The translations under genes and the position numbers were made by a program. 64,000 nucleotides of DNA from Albula goreensis (Eukaryota > Chordata > Actinopteri > Albuliformes > Albulidae): assembly GCA_022829145.1 (NCBI GenBank), contig CM040745.1:23962906-24026905 (forward strand), given 5' to 3'. The number at the start of each line of letters is the position of its first letter. Positions within the stretch are counted from its first letter, which is position 1. The notes beneath the pieces were generated by a model that ran no database searches, was not told the origin of the DNA, and saw nothing but the letters and a program-made list of their open reading frames with translations. This document shows positions 12,111 through 61,459 of this stretch, one piece after another.

Positions 12111-13445
12111 GCTTTTCTACAACATCAAATCAAATGTTGTGTTTCTGAAAGTTTAAACTGCTTTGCGCATATCACTGATTTGCCATCTCTACATTTGACA
12201 TGCAGATTTCAGCAGCTAATTTGGACAATTATACTAGATATTCGAGGGAGGGTTGTCAGCATGTGCCAGAGAGTTTCCCGAAGGGATGTTAGACTGGACA
12301 AATGATGTGCCGGAAATTAATTAGATATTTGATAAGACACGAATCCCTAATCAGGAATACAAGACTCTGGGGACTGCTATGTGCTCCAACTCATAATTAA
12401 TAATATTTAAGAAGATTTTCATATGGGCGTTAAATGTCTGTTCCGGACTATTACCAAATGTTTGGAAATTCAGAACTGCTCTCACGAATTATTTGTGCAT
12501 AAAGGAACGTGTTTGTCTGCATTTCACGTTTAAATAACAACTGTAGACTCGCTTCGCCTGCTCTTGTAATCATTATTTGCAGTCCTTTGAAAATTGTAAT
12601 TTTCAAAATTATGCACTTCAACTGTTAAAACCATAAAATGTGAAACATGTATATATTGGAAGACAAACATGAATAAAACAAATTAAAGAACCAACTTCCA
12701 TTAAACAAAGAAAGCCGTAGGTTTGATGTAGGTCTCTTTAATTTTTCAGAAAATGAAAGGCTCAGGCTATTATACTTTCGATTTTATACAAATAAACGTT
12801 TATAATGTAATGCAATAACGTTATAACGCGTATAGTGTCTTTAGAATGTCAGAGGATTGAAGAAAAGAAATGGTTAACTCTTTTTTAAATAGCTGTTTAC
12901 ATACATACTGATATCCACAAAGTGCGTCGATAGAAAGGAAACTCCCTGAATTTCAGGAACCCAACAACAGACAAGACAATCATAATTAACATTTACAAGA
13001 AAATAACACGTTCCTTGTTAACATTATATGTACAAAATGAATGGCAAATTTACACATTTTCCCACTTAGTTCACTGGGATTGCTCACCTTTTTGCGCACT
13101 GATCCGTACACAGAACAGTCAATAGTTTTTGGCTCTAATATGAACTGCCTTCAATGGTCTGAGAGACAAGTTGTCATTCTCATGTAACACAAGCCATTTG
13201 TAGACCGCTTCATACAATTCTTGTTAAGGATGTAAAAATAGTGTAATTACTGTGCACTCTAGTGTGCTTTGAATTTAAAAAAGGGTTTGCGTTTAAAATA
13301 TGAAATCTTCTTCTACAGACCTCATTTCACAGCCTGCAGTGTTTCACAAATCCCGGACCCGTTTTTAAATAAAATGTGCCATTTATTTGACTTATTTGTG
13401 TAATGTTCGAGGTCATTTGCATTTCGTAATTATGACTCATAGCTT

Positions 13446-14741
13446 TTACGAGTCGTTTTGGGGTGATGGGTCTTTCACTGTGACTCTGGGGTTAACCCCC
13501 TCTAAAATGAGTTCCGGGGACTCGGACCTGGGGGTCTCCAAGTTACTGGTGTCGGTGTCACTGTCGCTTCCCTTCTTGCCTCCTCCTCCGGCAGTGTGAG
13601 TTTTAATATGCTTGCTCAAGTGGTCGCTCCTCATGAAGCGTTTGTTGCACACTGGACAAGCAAATCTTTTCTCCCCGGTGTGGGTGCGAAGGTGCCTCTG
13701 CAGTTCATCGGATCTCGTGAATCTTTTACCACAAAAAAGCCAGTTGCAGACGAAAGGCCTCTCTCCAGTGTGCCACCTCAGGTGGGCTTTAAGATGAGAC
13801 GTTTTGCCATAGACTTTGCCGCAACCAGGTATGTGGCAACTATGCAGTCCCTTCCTTCGGAGGCTAGCTCCAGCAGGCCCCAATCGTTCAGCCTCTTGAC
13901 AGTTCGGGCAGTCGCAGGTTGCCCTGCCGGAGTACCTCCTAGAGGACCTTGATGAACCTCCTATCCCGGAGCTGGCTCCTGAGATCATGGCATTAGCGGC
14001 GGAAGAATCCGTATACGTAGGAATCACGGTTTTGAATCCTTCTTGTGTCAACAGGTGCTGACTCGTGGACAGAAGGTGAGACGCCGTGGGGCTTATCCCG
14101 GTAGAACTGAACGCGGAGTGTGTCAAAGTGGAAAAATCGGGGTTATAGCTGCTGAGTTGGGAGTGAATGGCTTGTGGAGTCCCAGAGTGCAAAGACGTCT
14201 GCAGAGTACCGGCTGGATTTTGGACCTCGAGCCACGAGCTTGGGTTGGTGTGAACGTCCCACCAAGATGACGCTCCGTTAGCAACTTCGGTTGAGATGGT
14301 TGAGTGGAAGCCAGATTTGTACCAGGACTCATACGGGTGAGCCATACCTACTCGCGGATATAGAGTCTCTGCGGAAGTGTGAACTTTGGAGATAAAGGCT
14401 GACTGTCCGGATTCCGGTGAAGATACAGTCGCTGAATTAGAAAACAGACTGCTGTACTCTGTAGTAAATGCAGATGAGGTTGGGGATGTAGAGGCTAAAC
14501 AAAACGCACTATTACTTGAGCCGGTTGTGGATGTTAGTCCGGTCGATGCTCTGCTTGTCGCTACGGCGAATCCTGGGAGACTCGACCCCAAGTTACAGCT
14601 TGAAGATCTTTTCCAAGGATGAAACCCACCCTTGGCAAACGCGCTGGAATCAGGCAGAGTGGTAAGGGGACTTGTGTTACCAATTTTGTTGCAAGTTGCA
14701 GCAAGCATGGCTAAAGGAGTAGTTCCAAAACGTGGCTCTTC
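13446..14741 (-). CDS. sp9: Sp9 coding exon 2
   Basis: Holds 431 codons plus stop. The exon starts 33 bases upstream of the internal ATG at 14708, because GAAGAGCCACG directly follows a polypyrimidine tract and CAG; the peptide [11 protein letters not shown] is the conserved Sp9 continuation of exon 1. All three fingers are in this exon. The C-terminal tail after the last finger is short, acidic and Ser/Pro-rich ([11 protein letters not shown] ... SPELILEG). Confidence 0.95.
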   Translation of the reverse strand, partial: EEPRFGTTPLAMLAATCNKIGNTSPLTTLPDSSAFAKGGFHPWKRSSSCNLGSSLPGFAVATSRASTGLTSTTGSSNSAFCLASTSPTSSAFTTEYSSLFSNSATVSSPESGQSAFISKVHTSAETLYPRVGMAHPYESWYKSGFHSTISTEVANGASSWWDVHTNPSSWLEVQNPAGTLQTSLHSGTPQAIHSQLSSYNPDFSTLTHSAFSSTGISPTASHLLSTSQHLLTQEGFKTVIPTYTDSSAANAMISGASSGIGGSSRSSRRYSGRATCDCPNCQEAERLGPAGASLRRKGLHSCHIPGCGKVYGKTSHLKAHLRWHTGERPFVCNWLFCGKRFTRSDELQRHLRTHTGEKRFACPVCNKRFMRSDHLSKHIKTHTAGGGGKKGSDSDTDTSNLETPRSESPELILEGVNPRVTVKDPSPQNDS

Positions 14742-15237
14742 CTGACAAAAGAAAAGTTAGCATACCTCTGATTACAGCGCTCAAATCTTAATCTTATAGG
14801 TTACTTTCCAGAAATCCCGTTTTTACTGTGTGGCACAAGAAACATACGTTACTAAAACTAATTTCATAAACACAAGCACTTTGCTTGTGTTTATGAAATC
14901 CCAGAATTCAGTTAATCCAACTATTGCAACTAAACTGAAAGAAGATAGCTTTATGTATATATTTTCAATGTTTTCGCTTTAAAGCTATGATTTCCACTGC
15001 AGGTCTTTTTTTGTTTTCAATAGAACTGTACATTTTTGGAGCGGGAAAAAAGTAATTTAAATTACTTGCCAGAATGCAACCTTACAGCCAGTATTCTAGC
15101 ATAAAATACCAACATGTAGCACTAACAAACAAGCAAGATACAGCAACTGTGTGACGAAATGTTCCAATATATTTTATAAGGTATATATATATAATAATAA
15201 TTGTACTTACCCCAAGTATAGACGTAGCCATAGCCAT
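13446..15237 (-). CDS. sp9: Sp9 zinc-finger transcription factor, complete
   Basis: Minus-strand gene with coding exons 15237-15211 and 14741-13446, joined GGG|GTAAGT ... TTGTCAG|GAAGAG. The product is 440 residues from the first ATG or 438 from the conventional MATSILG start. Numbered from MATSILG, features are: the Sp-family N-terminal motif [15 protein letters not shown] (15-29); a Ser/Thr-rich activation region; a Buttonhead box CDCPNC (283-288); and three C2H2 fingers at about 309-331, 339-361 and 369-389 with TGE(R/K) linkers. The finger set KTSHLKA / RSDELQR / RSDHLSK is the family's GC/GT-box binding signature. Sp9 is a nuclear DNA-binding factor needed in limb ectoderm and forebrain interneurons. 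The product is shorter than human SP9 (484 as I recall) because the Ala/Gly runs are missing. Sp8 is the nearest alternative; the [29 protein letters not shown] start and the synteny favour Sp9. Confidence 0.95.
14742..15210 (-). other. sp9: Sp9 intron
   Basis: The only coding intron of Sp9, 469 bases. It contains an 18-bp perfect hairpin (14861-14899), listed separately, and an AT-rich stretch near its 5' end. No open frame of note. Confidence 0.85.
14861..14899. repeat. Perfect 18-bp inverted repeat with 3-base loop
   Basis: ATTTCATAAACACAAGCA (14861-14878) and its exact reverse complement (14882-14899) flank the loop CTT. It lies in the middle of the Sp9 intron. Such a long perfect arm pair is far beyond chance for a window of this size. 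It could form a cruciform in DNA or a stem-loop in the pre-mRNA. The duplex is shorter than a typical microRNA precursor, so I do not call an RNA gene. Confidence 0.9.
15211..15237 (-). CDS. sp9: Sp9 coding exon 1 (short)
   Basis: Encodes MAMATSILG, followed by a perfect donor GTAAGT. The usual vertebrate start is MATSILG (ATG at 15231). An additional in-frame ATG six bases upstream (15237) arises from a tandem ATGGCT duplication. Both have G at -3 and G at +4, so the upstream one is likely used. Confidence 0.88.
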
Positions 15238-15480
15238 GGCCTGTCTTATTTTGAATTGGTTACAACGAGGAGCCTACGCTTGTTGGGTTCGACTCAAACT
15301 CTGCGCTTTCCTGCAGTCACAAGACTGATTACTCACTGTGCTCGGAGCTCCAAAGCACCTAGTTGTAGAGAGCGCGCTCTTTGAAGTACAGCTGGTCAGA
15401 GCACACAGCCAATCTAAATGCTGGAAGCTCTGGAAGCCGAAGAGGCTCGGCCAATAAGATATTCGGAGATGACAGATGTA
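15238..15480 (-). promoter_or_regulatory. sp9: Probable Sp9 promoter and 5' UTR
   Basis: Directly upstream of the Sp9 start on the minus strand. Two CCAAT boxes, inverted relative to the gene, lie at 15409-15413 and 15451-15455, 42 bases apart, in a locally CpG-containing stretch (AGCGCGCTC at 15370-15378). No clear TATA box is seen. The transcription start is not determinable. Confidence 0.5.
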
Positions 15481-16428
15481 CTACAGCTTCATGTCGATCA
15501 ATAACTGCTGCGTGTATCCGTCTGTCAACCACCAAGCGCCAGTTATTTTAATGCCTTTTGTATACAAACACTTGTCCAACGAGCTTCAATTTTCTTTTAC
15601 GTTGTACATTTCGCCTCAATATTGCTGTTTAAACGCTTCACTTATTTTGGGAAAGCATTAAACTCTGGAAATACTTGGACGTGGGTTTGGTGGTTTAGTG
15701 GGTGGGTTTTGGAAGACGAGAATTAATATTTTCAGCACTTTTTCTTTCATTAAAATTTGTTTGCAGTTCAAAGGTAGGCTGAACCTTAACGTGAAACTAT
15801 TGCTTTTTGAAAATACGCACAAATCGAAATTATGTTTTTTTTTCTTTTGACAGATTATTATTATTACTATTGACAGATTTATTTACAATTGGGATGTTTA
15901 GGAGGAGTAATGGTATGTGTGTATTTCTTAGTCAGAAATTATTGTATGGTATATAATAAGCTATATATGTGAATATCAACAACTAATAGAATTCTACATT
16001 TAGAACTATTTACCTACGAGTTACTGATAATAAATATTTAGTCTTTAGAGTATCACGCTTTAAGAATGTCACCTTGTCACGACAAGAGCCCCTAATGTTT
16101 GACATAAAGATTTGTTTTCTCCTTACATACATTTAAACATATCTACTTGCTATTTATTTAAGACTTTGTAAACGCATCTGTTTTCATCTATGCCTCCAAA
16201 ATTGAATGAATATCTAAATCAGACTAGGCACGAACAAACTGAAGCTTACCCATGGGGCCAGTAATCTTGGCCAAATTGGACTTTTTCACCACTGGATAAT
16301 TCGTCAGAAGAGGTACCGGTGCAGAAGACACATTGGTAATTCCCTCTGCAGTACAGGACCTTTTACTACAGGTGAATTTTCAGCGTTTAGATGTATCTTC
16401 GGGATACTTGTGACTTATATAATTCTCT

Positions 16429-16451
16429 GTGCGTGCGTGCGTGCGTTTGTG

Positions 16452-16537
<86 letters not shown>
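16429..16537. repeat. (TG)n microsatellite with GTGC head
   Basis: Begins with GTGC/GCGT units and continues as an essentially pure TG run of more than 80 bases. This run creates spurious Cys-Val or Thr-His open frames on both strands. Confidence 0.95.
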
Positions 16538-16542
<5 letters not shown>

Positions 16543-16969
16543 GGTTATATATGACAGTAGGCTGTACTGACCAGCCAAGGGGCAGGTGGGGGAGGAGTGT
16601 TACAATTTCCAACAGACAATGACAGAAAAAAGTTTTGATGTTAAGCTGTTTGAATGTCATCATAACCGAATATATCAGTATCTAATGTTGGATAAAATTA
16701 GCCTGATCTACATTTTCAATAAACTGATTACTAACAAGGCAAATAAAATTGTATTTTGATTGATGCAAATAGAAATAATATTCATTGCAAAGTTATTAAG
16801 TATCAGCCTCTTTCTGTCAATGGTTATGTGTTTTCTGCGTGAGACGTTTCTTTTCTATTTTTATATAAAGATCAATGCATTATGCCAAAAGTGTCGTACA
16901 GGCTGTTAAAACATTTAGGGGTAATGACATAATGTAACAATGGCCCGCTTCAGAGTGAATCACCATCCC

Positions 16970-17310
16970 TTTAAAAGTTAAAGCAATTTTCTAGAGAATG
17001 GCTGTCGCCGAAAGCTGTACATTACAGTATTCAAAACGACCAAATAATGCTCCATTATGGAGTCTGAATGCTGCCAGTCAGTCCAAGTGCAATTTGTGCA
17101 AAGGCGAGGGCCTTAAATCTCCACCTATGGAGAGGTGAATATAAAACAATTTCTTCAAATCCTAGACACGGAGCTCAGAAAATTGCTTCATTTCAGCAAT
17201 CATGGCAATTTGACTGGAGTGCAATTAGCCCTATTAAATGTCGATTCTGCATAAACAAATTTGATTGAAATGCAAAAGAGCAGAAGACCTTCTGAAAAGA
17301 AAGCATTCGT
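16970..17310. promoter_or_regulatory. Candidate Sp9 upstream enhancer
   Basis: Unique, evenly composed block about 1.7 kb upstream of Sp9, ending just before the GATA array. It is rich in homeodomain-type ATTA cores (CAATTAG, TATTAAA) and CAATTT/AATTGC repeats of motif, and carries CCTATGGAG. It has the look of deeply conserved non-coding DNA. Conservation cannot be checked here. Confidence 0.35.
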
Positions 17311-17359
17311 AATTGGGTAAAGGTTCATATATGATCACACACATACAGGGGCGCGCTCG

Positions 17360-17486
<127 letters not shown>

Positions 17487-18139
17487 TAGGCTATTATCAT
17501 ATTTAAATAAGAGGCAACCTAAGTGTTTACGCTAATACCACAAACCCCCATAAAACAATATTATAGACAGTTAATATTATCTTTTTATTTTATGATGAAG
17601 TGCAAACAATTTAGCAGAAAGGTTTATATTAGTCTGGGTAAAATGAAGAGTTTTAATTGCAGTCATTATTCTTACAATATTCAGCAATCAATTACATATT
17701 CATATGTCACTGCATATTTTTGCAGAAACCCATTTGCTAAAGCATACGGCAATGATAAACAAAGCATATATGCTGTATATGTGTGATCATTATTCAAAAA
17801 ATAGGTGACAGCTAAAATAGCCTTCGTATATAAATACATGAGAAGTATTAATTTGGACCCCTGACTTATTTTTCTCCTTTCGTCTTTGACTCCTGCTCTG
17901 TTTAATTCAGAGTAGTCTGACAGAAGAGCGCACATAAACGACATGTAACAACAGTGAAAATATAAAATGCATCTCTATGTACAAGGCTTTTATATTAAGG
18001 TACTCAATATATATTGAGGTAAATGCTTAAATGTGTGTACTGTTAAATTAGATGCATGGCCTAATATTCCACAGTTCTGCTTCTATCCTGTTCTTCGAAT
18101 GCGCCTGACACCAGTACAGGTATGCTAATTATATCGTAG

Positions 18140-18560
18140 AATGACAATACTTTCAATCGAATCCTCTTAAAATAATTGTTGGAAAGGTTTACGGGACGGA
18201 TGTGCAGCTCAAAATCACCCGGAGTGTGCGTTTTATTCGTCTTTTATTTGGAAGGGTAGCGGGGCCGTTGAGTAGTGGGTTAACACTTCACGTTCAACCG
18301 CAAGCGAACACTTTTCTAGTGGCAATTAGGAGCCTATTACAAGCCATTAGACTGATCAATGTACCTTAAACAATGTGAATGATTTATTTGGTCGGAACAA
18401 AAACGCCCTGCATCTTTTGTGGTGAGGTTGAGTGAAGGTACATCCATCACGACGTTAAACAACAAAAGATAAATGATTAATCCAGACCTATTCATTATAA
18501 TACTTGATATAAAAGGATTGCGATTTGCTTCATTTCTACATTATTATAGTCTCATTTTCG
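18140..18560. promoter_or_regulatory. Candidate Sp9 upstream enhancer
   Basis: Unique block with many CpG dinucleotides against a CpG-poor background and clustered homeodomain cores (CAATTAG, CATTAG, GATTAAT), plus CACTTCACG and TTTATTTGG. Located about 3 kb upstream of Sp9. Confidence 0.33.
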
Positions 18561-21500
18561 GCATAATAAACGGCCTTGGGTGCTGGATTTAAGAAATGTG
18601 AGTGAAACAACTAGTTGTCGAATACACACTGATTTCGGTATAAGGGAACAGATTAAATATATTCTAAAACAGGAAAAATACATTGCTATTACCTTAAAAT
18701 TCTCAGAGAGTGTATGACCTACCTGCTAATTTGTTTAAGAACGTATATTTATTGTAGGCCTACACATGAAAAGCAGGTAAGTAAATTAGATACCACAGGT
18801 AGCAACAAATGTGTCAAGGTCCAAAGTAACATGTTAAACGATTTTAGCAGTTTGCAAAATAATGTAGCCTACAGCGCATGAATCCACGATTTCTAGTGAA
18901 ACAACAGACAACAGTCTTCACAATTAATATTGGAATACAGGCTATTTGTAAATTGTATCCCTCTTATTTATAACTTGCAGACTATTTTAAATAAGGACCA
19001 ACTCTTGTCTATTATAATGTATATTAATATAAAAATAAATCGACCTTTTCCAGTTGGGAGACATAGGAATGCTTGATTAAAACAATAGCATGTCTAACAC
19101 ACAGGAAATATAATTTTTGTACTCTGTGGCAATGGATAAACATGTGAATGTGCTTGCATATGTACAGTGTTATCGTGCAGATTGCATGGGTTCTGGTTGT
19201 GTCCAGTTTTATTCCAGGCATTCCGGTTCTTTCTTTGCGCACTGATTGTTACCGTGTTATTGTAAATGATGTCAGAAAATATCTGTGTATCTTAAGGACG
19301 GTGGTGCTGGATAAAACGGAGAATCAGATCACTCGTGCGCGGTGTGCGTACATAGTCTACTTGGTTATGGGAAGGAAGGAATGCGCGCGCCCACAGCGAA
19401 AAGCAGCGCTGATGGCATGCAGCTGCGTTTATTGCAATACTTTCAAATATGTATTTATTGCTTTAAACGACTACATAAATTTACATACGCTCTGTTAATA
19501 TAAATAACGCATGTGTGATACATTTCTACTTTGTTAAAAAGGAGACGAAGCAAAACAGACCATAATAAATGACATCTTTATGCTCAGGTGCATTATTGCA
19601 ACCATTATTTCATTTGAGAAAACGCCTTTCTGTAAAGGTGATGGGATATTTTCATAAGATCTCCACCACAAATATTGTATCACTGACAGTGGTGCTAAAA
19701 ATGTACATCTCTTATTTACCAAACTCCTGTACCAGTCATGCAAATGATTAATATCAATTAACTGCATTTTTGTAGCCCTCACCATATCATTAAACCGTAT
19801 TCGATCGTGTTTCAAACATTTTTGTCTGGAATTGATTCAAATAAGATTACAATAAGATACACAATTAACCTAACGTAGCTGTAATGTAAAAAAAAGTGTG
19901 AAATACAAAGCAAAAAGAGCAGCACGTCCTTGCACTGTGAGTTGCGCATTAGAACGGTTGAATCTACAAGGCAGCCTTTTTACAAATATTTATACCATAA
20001 ATCCAAATAGGATATGAGTAGTGTGTGAATGAATGCGTTGTGATTTATGTGTAGGTCAAAACTTCGGAATTTGGTTTATATAAATTGGCTGTTTTAAGAC
20101 TGCAAACATTTGCCTTATTAAGGCGTTAATGGATGGTATTCAGTCACTTTGGCAAGTCTTCTAATATATATGATCTGATCATTGTTAGATATAAGCCTAA
20201 TGTATGGATTTCCTAAACCAAGTTACTTACATTGACTCCCTGTGGTATTTGCAAGCATCCTCAGTGTGACAGCTTTGTCATTTTTCTGGGTTAACTTTAT
20301 CAGGGACTATACAAGATTTGTAGACAGACTTATGTCCATATGAAGGTGGACAGAAATATTAAACAAAATAAGCATGGCATCAAAACCAGATACAACATAG
20401 CTGTTTTGCCTATCTTTGTGTAATCAAATTTTATATTATATTACTATTCTTTCTTTGTAGTTTAATAAAGCTCTTTTTTTTAGCTGACAATACCTTACAT
20501 TGTTGGTCATGTAAGCCATATTGTATATTTATGCGTCTTTGTTCAGGAAGAAAAATAAAGGTTTGTTTCCATGCTACTTTGTACTTTAATGTCACCATGT
20601 CACTCCAAGAGTGTGGTTTACATCAGGCAAGGTGATGCTTAAGAATGCATTTGAACTGAGAGTAGGTGAGTATGAATATATCAGTTAGCTAGAGTAAAAA
20701 CAAGTTTAACATTTTAATAGGTGTTACCAAAGAACTGTACAGCATGAATAGTTTCACATTGCAAAACACTGAGCAAGTTAAGCATTAAATGTCAAAGAGT
20801 GCTATGGTTATGGTTTGTGATTAAAATGAACAATTCCCTTACATTAATTATCTTTGCTTCTCTTACTTTTAATAGAGTGCTGGAAATAATGAACATAAGG
20901 AGGATAACTTACTGTCTTTCAGATTAGGCCTCTTCCATTTTATTGAAGTCAGGTTAGATTTGAATTTATCATACCGTTAACAAGCTTCTCTGCACCTTAA
21001 GTATGTACGGTATGTGAATTTTTAATGGAAATGTTTATAACAGTCCTCACAACCATCAGTCTCTGTGGAAAAAAGAGAACTAAATTCTGCAGTGCCTTCA
21101 TGCTCATCTGCTGAAGTGCATTCATGAGATAAACATTTTTTGGTTACAGCCTGTCTTTTCATGAGGCTTCTGGATAATGCATTCAGAGCATATTCATAAC
21201 TCATAATTCACCATTTGCATATTGTACAATAAGGATACCACTGGATCAACTGAAGGTTGTTCAATTAAAAGTAATATTCTAATATTATTAACTATTTTGA
21301 GACAGTATTATTGTGTATTAATCATGTATCTTAGATATGATTAAAATAGCATCGTTTAAAGTTAAAGATACATTTGAGATGGACCTATGGCAACACTAAA
21401 TAATACTTGCACAATGCTGTTCTGCTACCAATTCTTTTATTTAATTTAACTTATGAGCAAAGATATTGTCAAAGCAAAGACACATGGTCATCGAATGAAT

Positions 21501-22849
21501 AGACCTGCATGCACAGACAGTTGTTACCCTTGGTTACCCATCAGCACCACCTGTGCTGATTTTGAGATAGAAAAATTACATACAGTGAATACTAGCTAAT
21601 CAAAGTGTTGATAATCCATGGAATACCTACTGATCATGCACATATTGGTGGTTACATACCTAGAATATATAGAAGCTGCAATTTCAGTGTCATTACACTG
21701 AAATGTAAAAAATAGCAGTTGTTTGTGGTACTTAAGGATATCAATTTATTGTAGTTGCATATCAGTTTATGGTAATATCAATAGGTGCACATAGATTTAA
21801 GCAATAATACTATTTCTTAAATACATTTAATGTAGTGCCATCCAGTACAAAGACTACAGACACTATATAAAAAAGTTTAGAAATGAATAATGATGGTTAC
21901 AAGAGAAACAGTCTTAGATCATGTGTTCAAAGTTTTCATGCATACCTTTTGAGGATAAAGTCTTGCGTGTAAAACCGGTAGCTCTCTTTTTGCAGTAGTA
22001 ACAGAGAACTCATAAATGTTCCTATATACTGTACAGATGAGACATTGAGGCTCCCTACCACAAAATTGATCTCTACCAGACTTCTGTCTTCAGTCCTTCT
22101 GTTACTTCTGTGTTTGATTATGTATATTTTATTCTTCAATTGGTCATTGCTACATATGCTAACCCATATGGATATCTTAGGAGACTAAATTACACGTGAA
22201 AGATCTTAATGGCAATTTAGATTTAAGGCCATTTGCCATACACTGCGACCATTCTTCGTCATTTCACATTGGATATAGTGCTTGTAATACATGCTTTATT
22301 TGAAGTCCTACATCAAATGTATAAAAGCTATAAAAGCACTAGTATTATTTAATTGTCTGTTCGTATAGAACACAATAACTGTAAGTGTGTGTGCTCCATA
22401 TTAATCTGCAATATTAGAAAACACCTGCAAAAATTGAAAAACTTTAATTTTAATGTGAAGCCACTGAAATGTATTGTCTGGATATTGGGCACTTGATATT
22501 CTATGTGTATAATCACTAATATGCGTTTAGTGTGTAACTCTTCAGCTATTCAATGAATAACTGTAACTGCCCAAAAGCAAAATGAATGAAATTGTTGTAA
22601 GGGGCCATTCATTGCGTATATATACAGGATAACTCACGTTATCAGCTACACCTAACGAAAACCGTGTGGTCGAAACGATGTTTGCGAGTATCATTTTCTG
22701 CCTTTGTTTTTATTACTTTTCACGTACCGGCATTTTTGAGTGTGTATGTGAATGTGAAACAATGGGAACTGTGTCGGGAAAAAATATTTAAAATCATGAA
22801 GTTCAGAAAAAGAACAAAACTGAAAGTACACTGGAACGATAGGTATAAG

Positions 22850-22960
22850 CTTCTTGACGTCATATCATTACGTTTTACGTACCCTTTTGCGTTGTTTCGC
22901 CCAATCAAAAGGCAATATTGTTAAGTCTTCCGGTCTGAATCCTACCATACAATTCCTTCC
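22850..22960 (+). promoter_or_regulatory. ola1: Probable OLA1 core promoter elements
   Basis: A perfect CRE TGACGTCA (22855-22862), a CCAAT box (22901-22905) and an ETS site CTTCCGG (22927-22933) fall within 80 bases. There is no TATA box. This trio is typical of housekeeping promoters, and it lies about 0.9 kb upstream of the OLA1 start codon. Confidence 0.5.
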
Positions 22961-23298
22961 TGGCTGTCTCTGCCGAAGTGGGCAGCCGCGTGTGCAGTTG
23001 TACAGTATCAAATTTGACCCTTTCACGGAGAAACTGACTATACTTCAAGGTTGTTTTAGAATGTTTAAATGGATAAACACATAACTATACTATAAAATGT
23101 ATATACTGTTTTATGATCACTTTGAATTGTGAAAAATCCCACGTTTACCGGTGCGCTAGCAGGCAAGCAAGCTAGCAGTCGTTAGCAGCCTAAAGTAGCT
23201 AGATAGACTAGCTAGTTGTGACAGGGCCTGTGGTTGACAAATAATATATTTGGATCGAGTAACTGCTATACAGTAATTTAGTTGAACAGGCTTTGCAG
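22940..23298 (+). other. ola1: Possible OLA1 non-coding first exon
   Basis: A strong donor, TTTGCAG|GTATGT, sits at 23298/23299, downstream of the promoter motifs. Joining it to the acceptor at 23765/23766 would give the usual non-coding exon 1 followed by the ATG exon. The 5' boundary is arbitrary. A competing model uses the ATG mini-exon at 23672-23686. Confidence 0.35.
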
Positions 23299-23671
23299 GT
23301 ATGTAGCTAGTTGTAAGGCGGGCGTAATGGTTTCTAAACCCTAGCTATCGTGGCGTGGAGTCCGATCTTGGCTAAGCATTGTGAATATCAGATAACAGTC
23401 AAGCTGGCTAACAGCTAATGTTATAAATAGAATACAGAAGGGGTACCGTTTCATCTTTCATGTCTTGACAGATGCATCTTCTATTTAAAGGACCTGGCTG
23501 CCTATGGTGTCGATGAGCATAGTTAGCTAGTTAGCTTGCTGCTCTATGCGTCTTCAGATAGCCAGCTAACCAGAAAGCTACATTCACAGTTTAAAAAAAA
23601 AAAAACATGCATCAGTAGGGTGCTGCCCTGTCGCCGATAACTAATTTGTGTCATTGAAAAAATATACTAGC

Positions 23672-23686
23672 ATGGCTCCCAAAAAG
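23672..23686 (+). CDS. ola1: Possible alternative OLA1 coding mini-exon (MAPKK)
   Basis: ATGGCTCCCAAAAAG is followed by a GTCTGT donor. Splicing to 23766 removes a 79-base intron and places MAPKK in frame directly before MPPKK. Without splicing the frame is wrong and soon stops. The donor is weak at +3 and +4, so this is a possibility and not a firm call. Confidence 0.35.
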
Positions 23687-23765
23687 GTCTGTTTGCATGT
23701 GTTTTGGATCGGAGTGAAGAGAATGACAAGTAATATGTGCACTAAAGTGGAACGTTGTCTTTCAG

Positions 23766-61459
<37,694 letters not shown>

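Larger units (their letters stand above)
8411..13445. other. Non-coding region between fish repeat and Sp9 3' end
   Basis: No protein or RNA gene recognised. It is very AT-rich overall, with a TAA-type microsatellite at 9911-9954. The part next to 13445 should include the Sp9 3' UTR (minus strand): reverse-strand AATAAA lies at 13382-13387 and reverse-strand ATTAAA at 12737-12742, and I cannot decide between them. Two motif-rich blocks at about 10.93-11.17 kb and 11.74-12.11 kb are listed separately. Confidence 0.55.

Noticed and set aside
13596-13952. 118-codon + strand open frame
   Set aside because: Antisense shadow of the Sp9 zinc-finger exon, whose codon use leaves the opposite strand open.
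14861-14899. Sp9 intron hairpin as a microRNA gene
   Set aside because: The stem is only 18 bp with a 3-base loop and unpaired flanks, too short for a canonical precursor.
16387-16663. Cys-Val and Thr-His repeat open frames on both strands
   Set aside because: By-products of the TG microsatellite; the same applies to 59541-59777.
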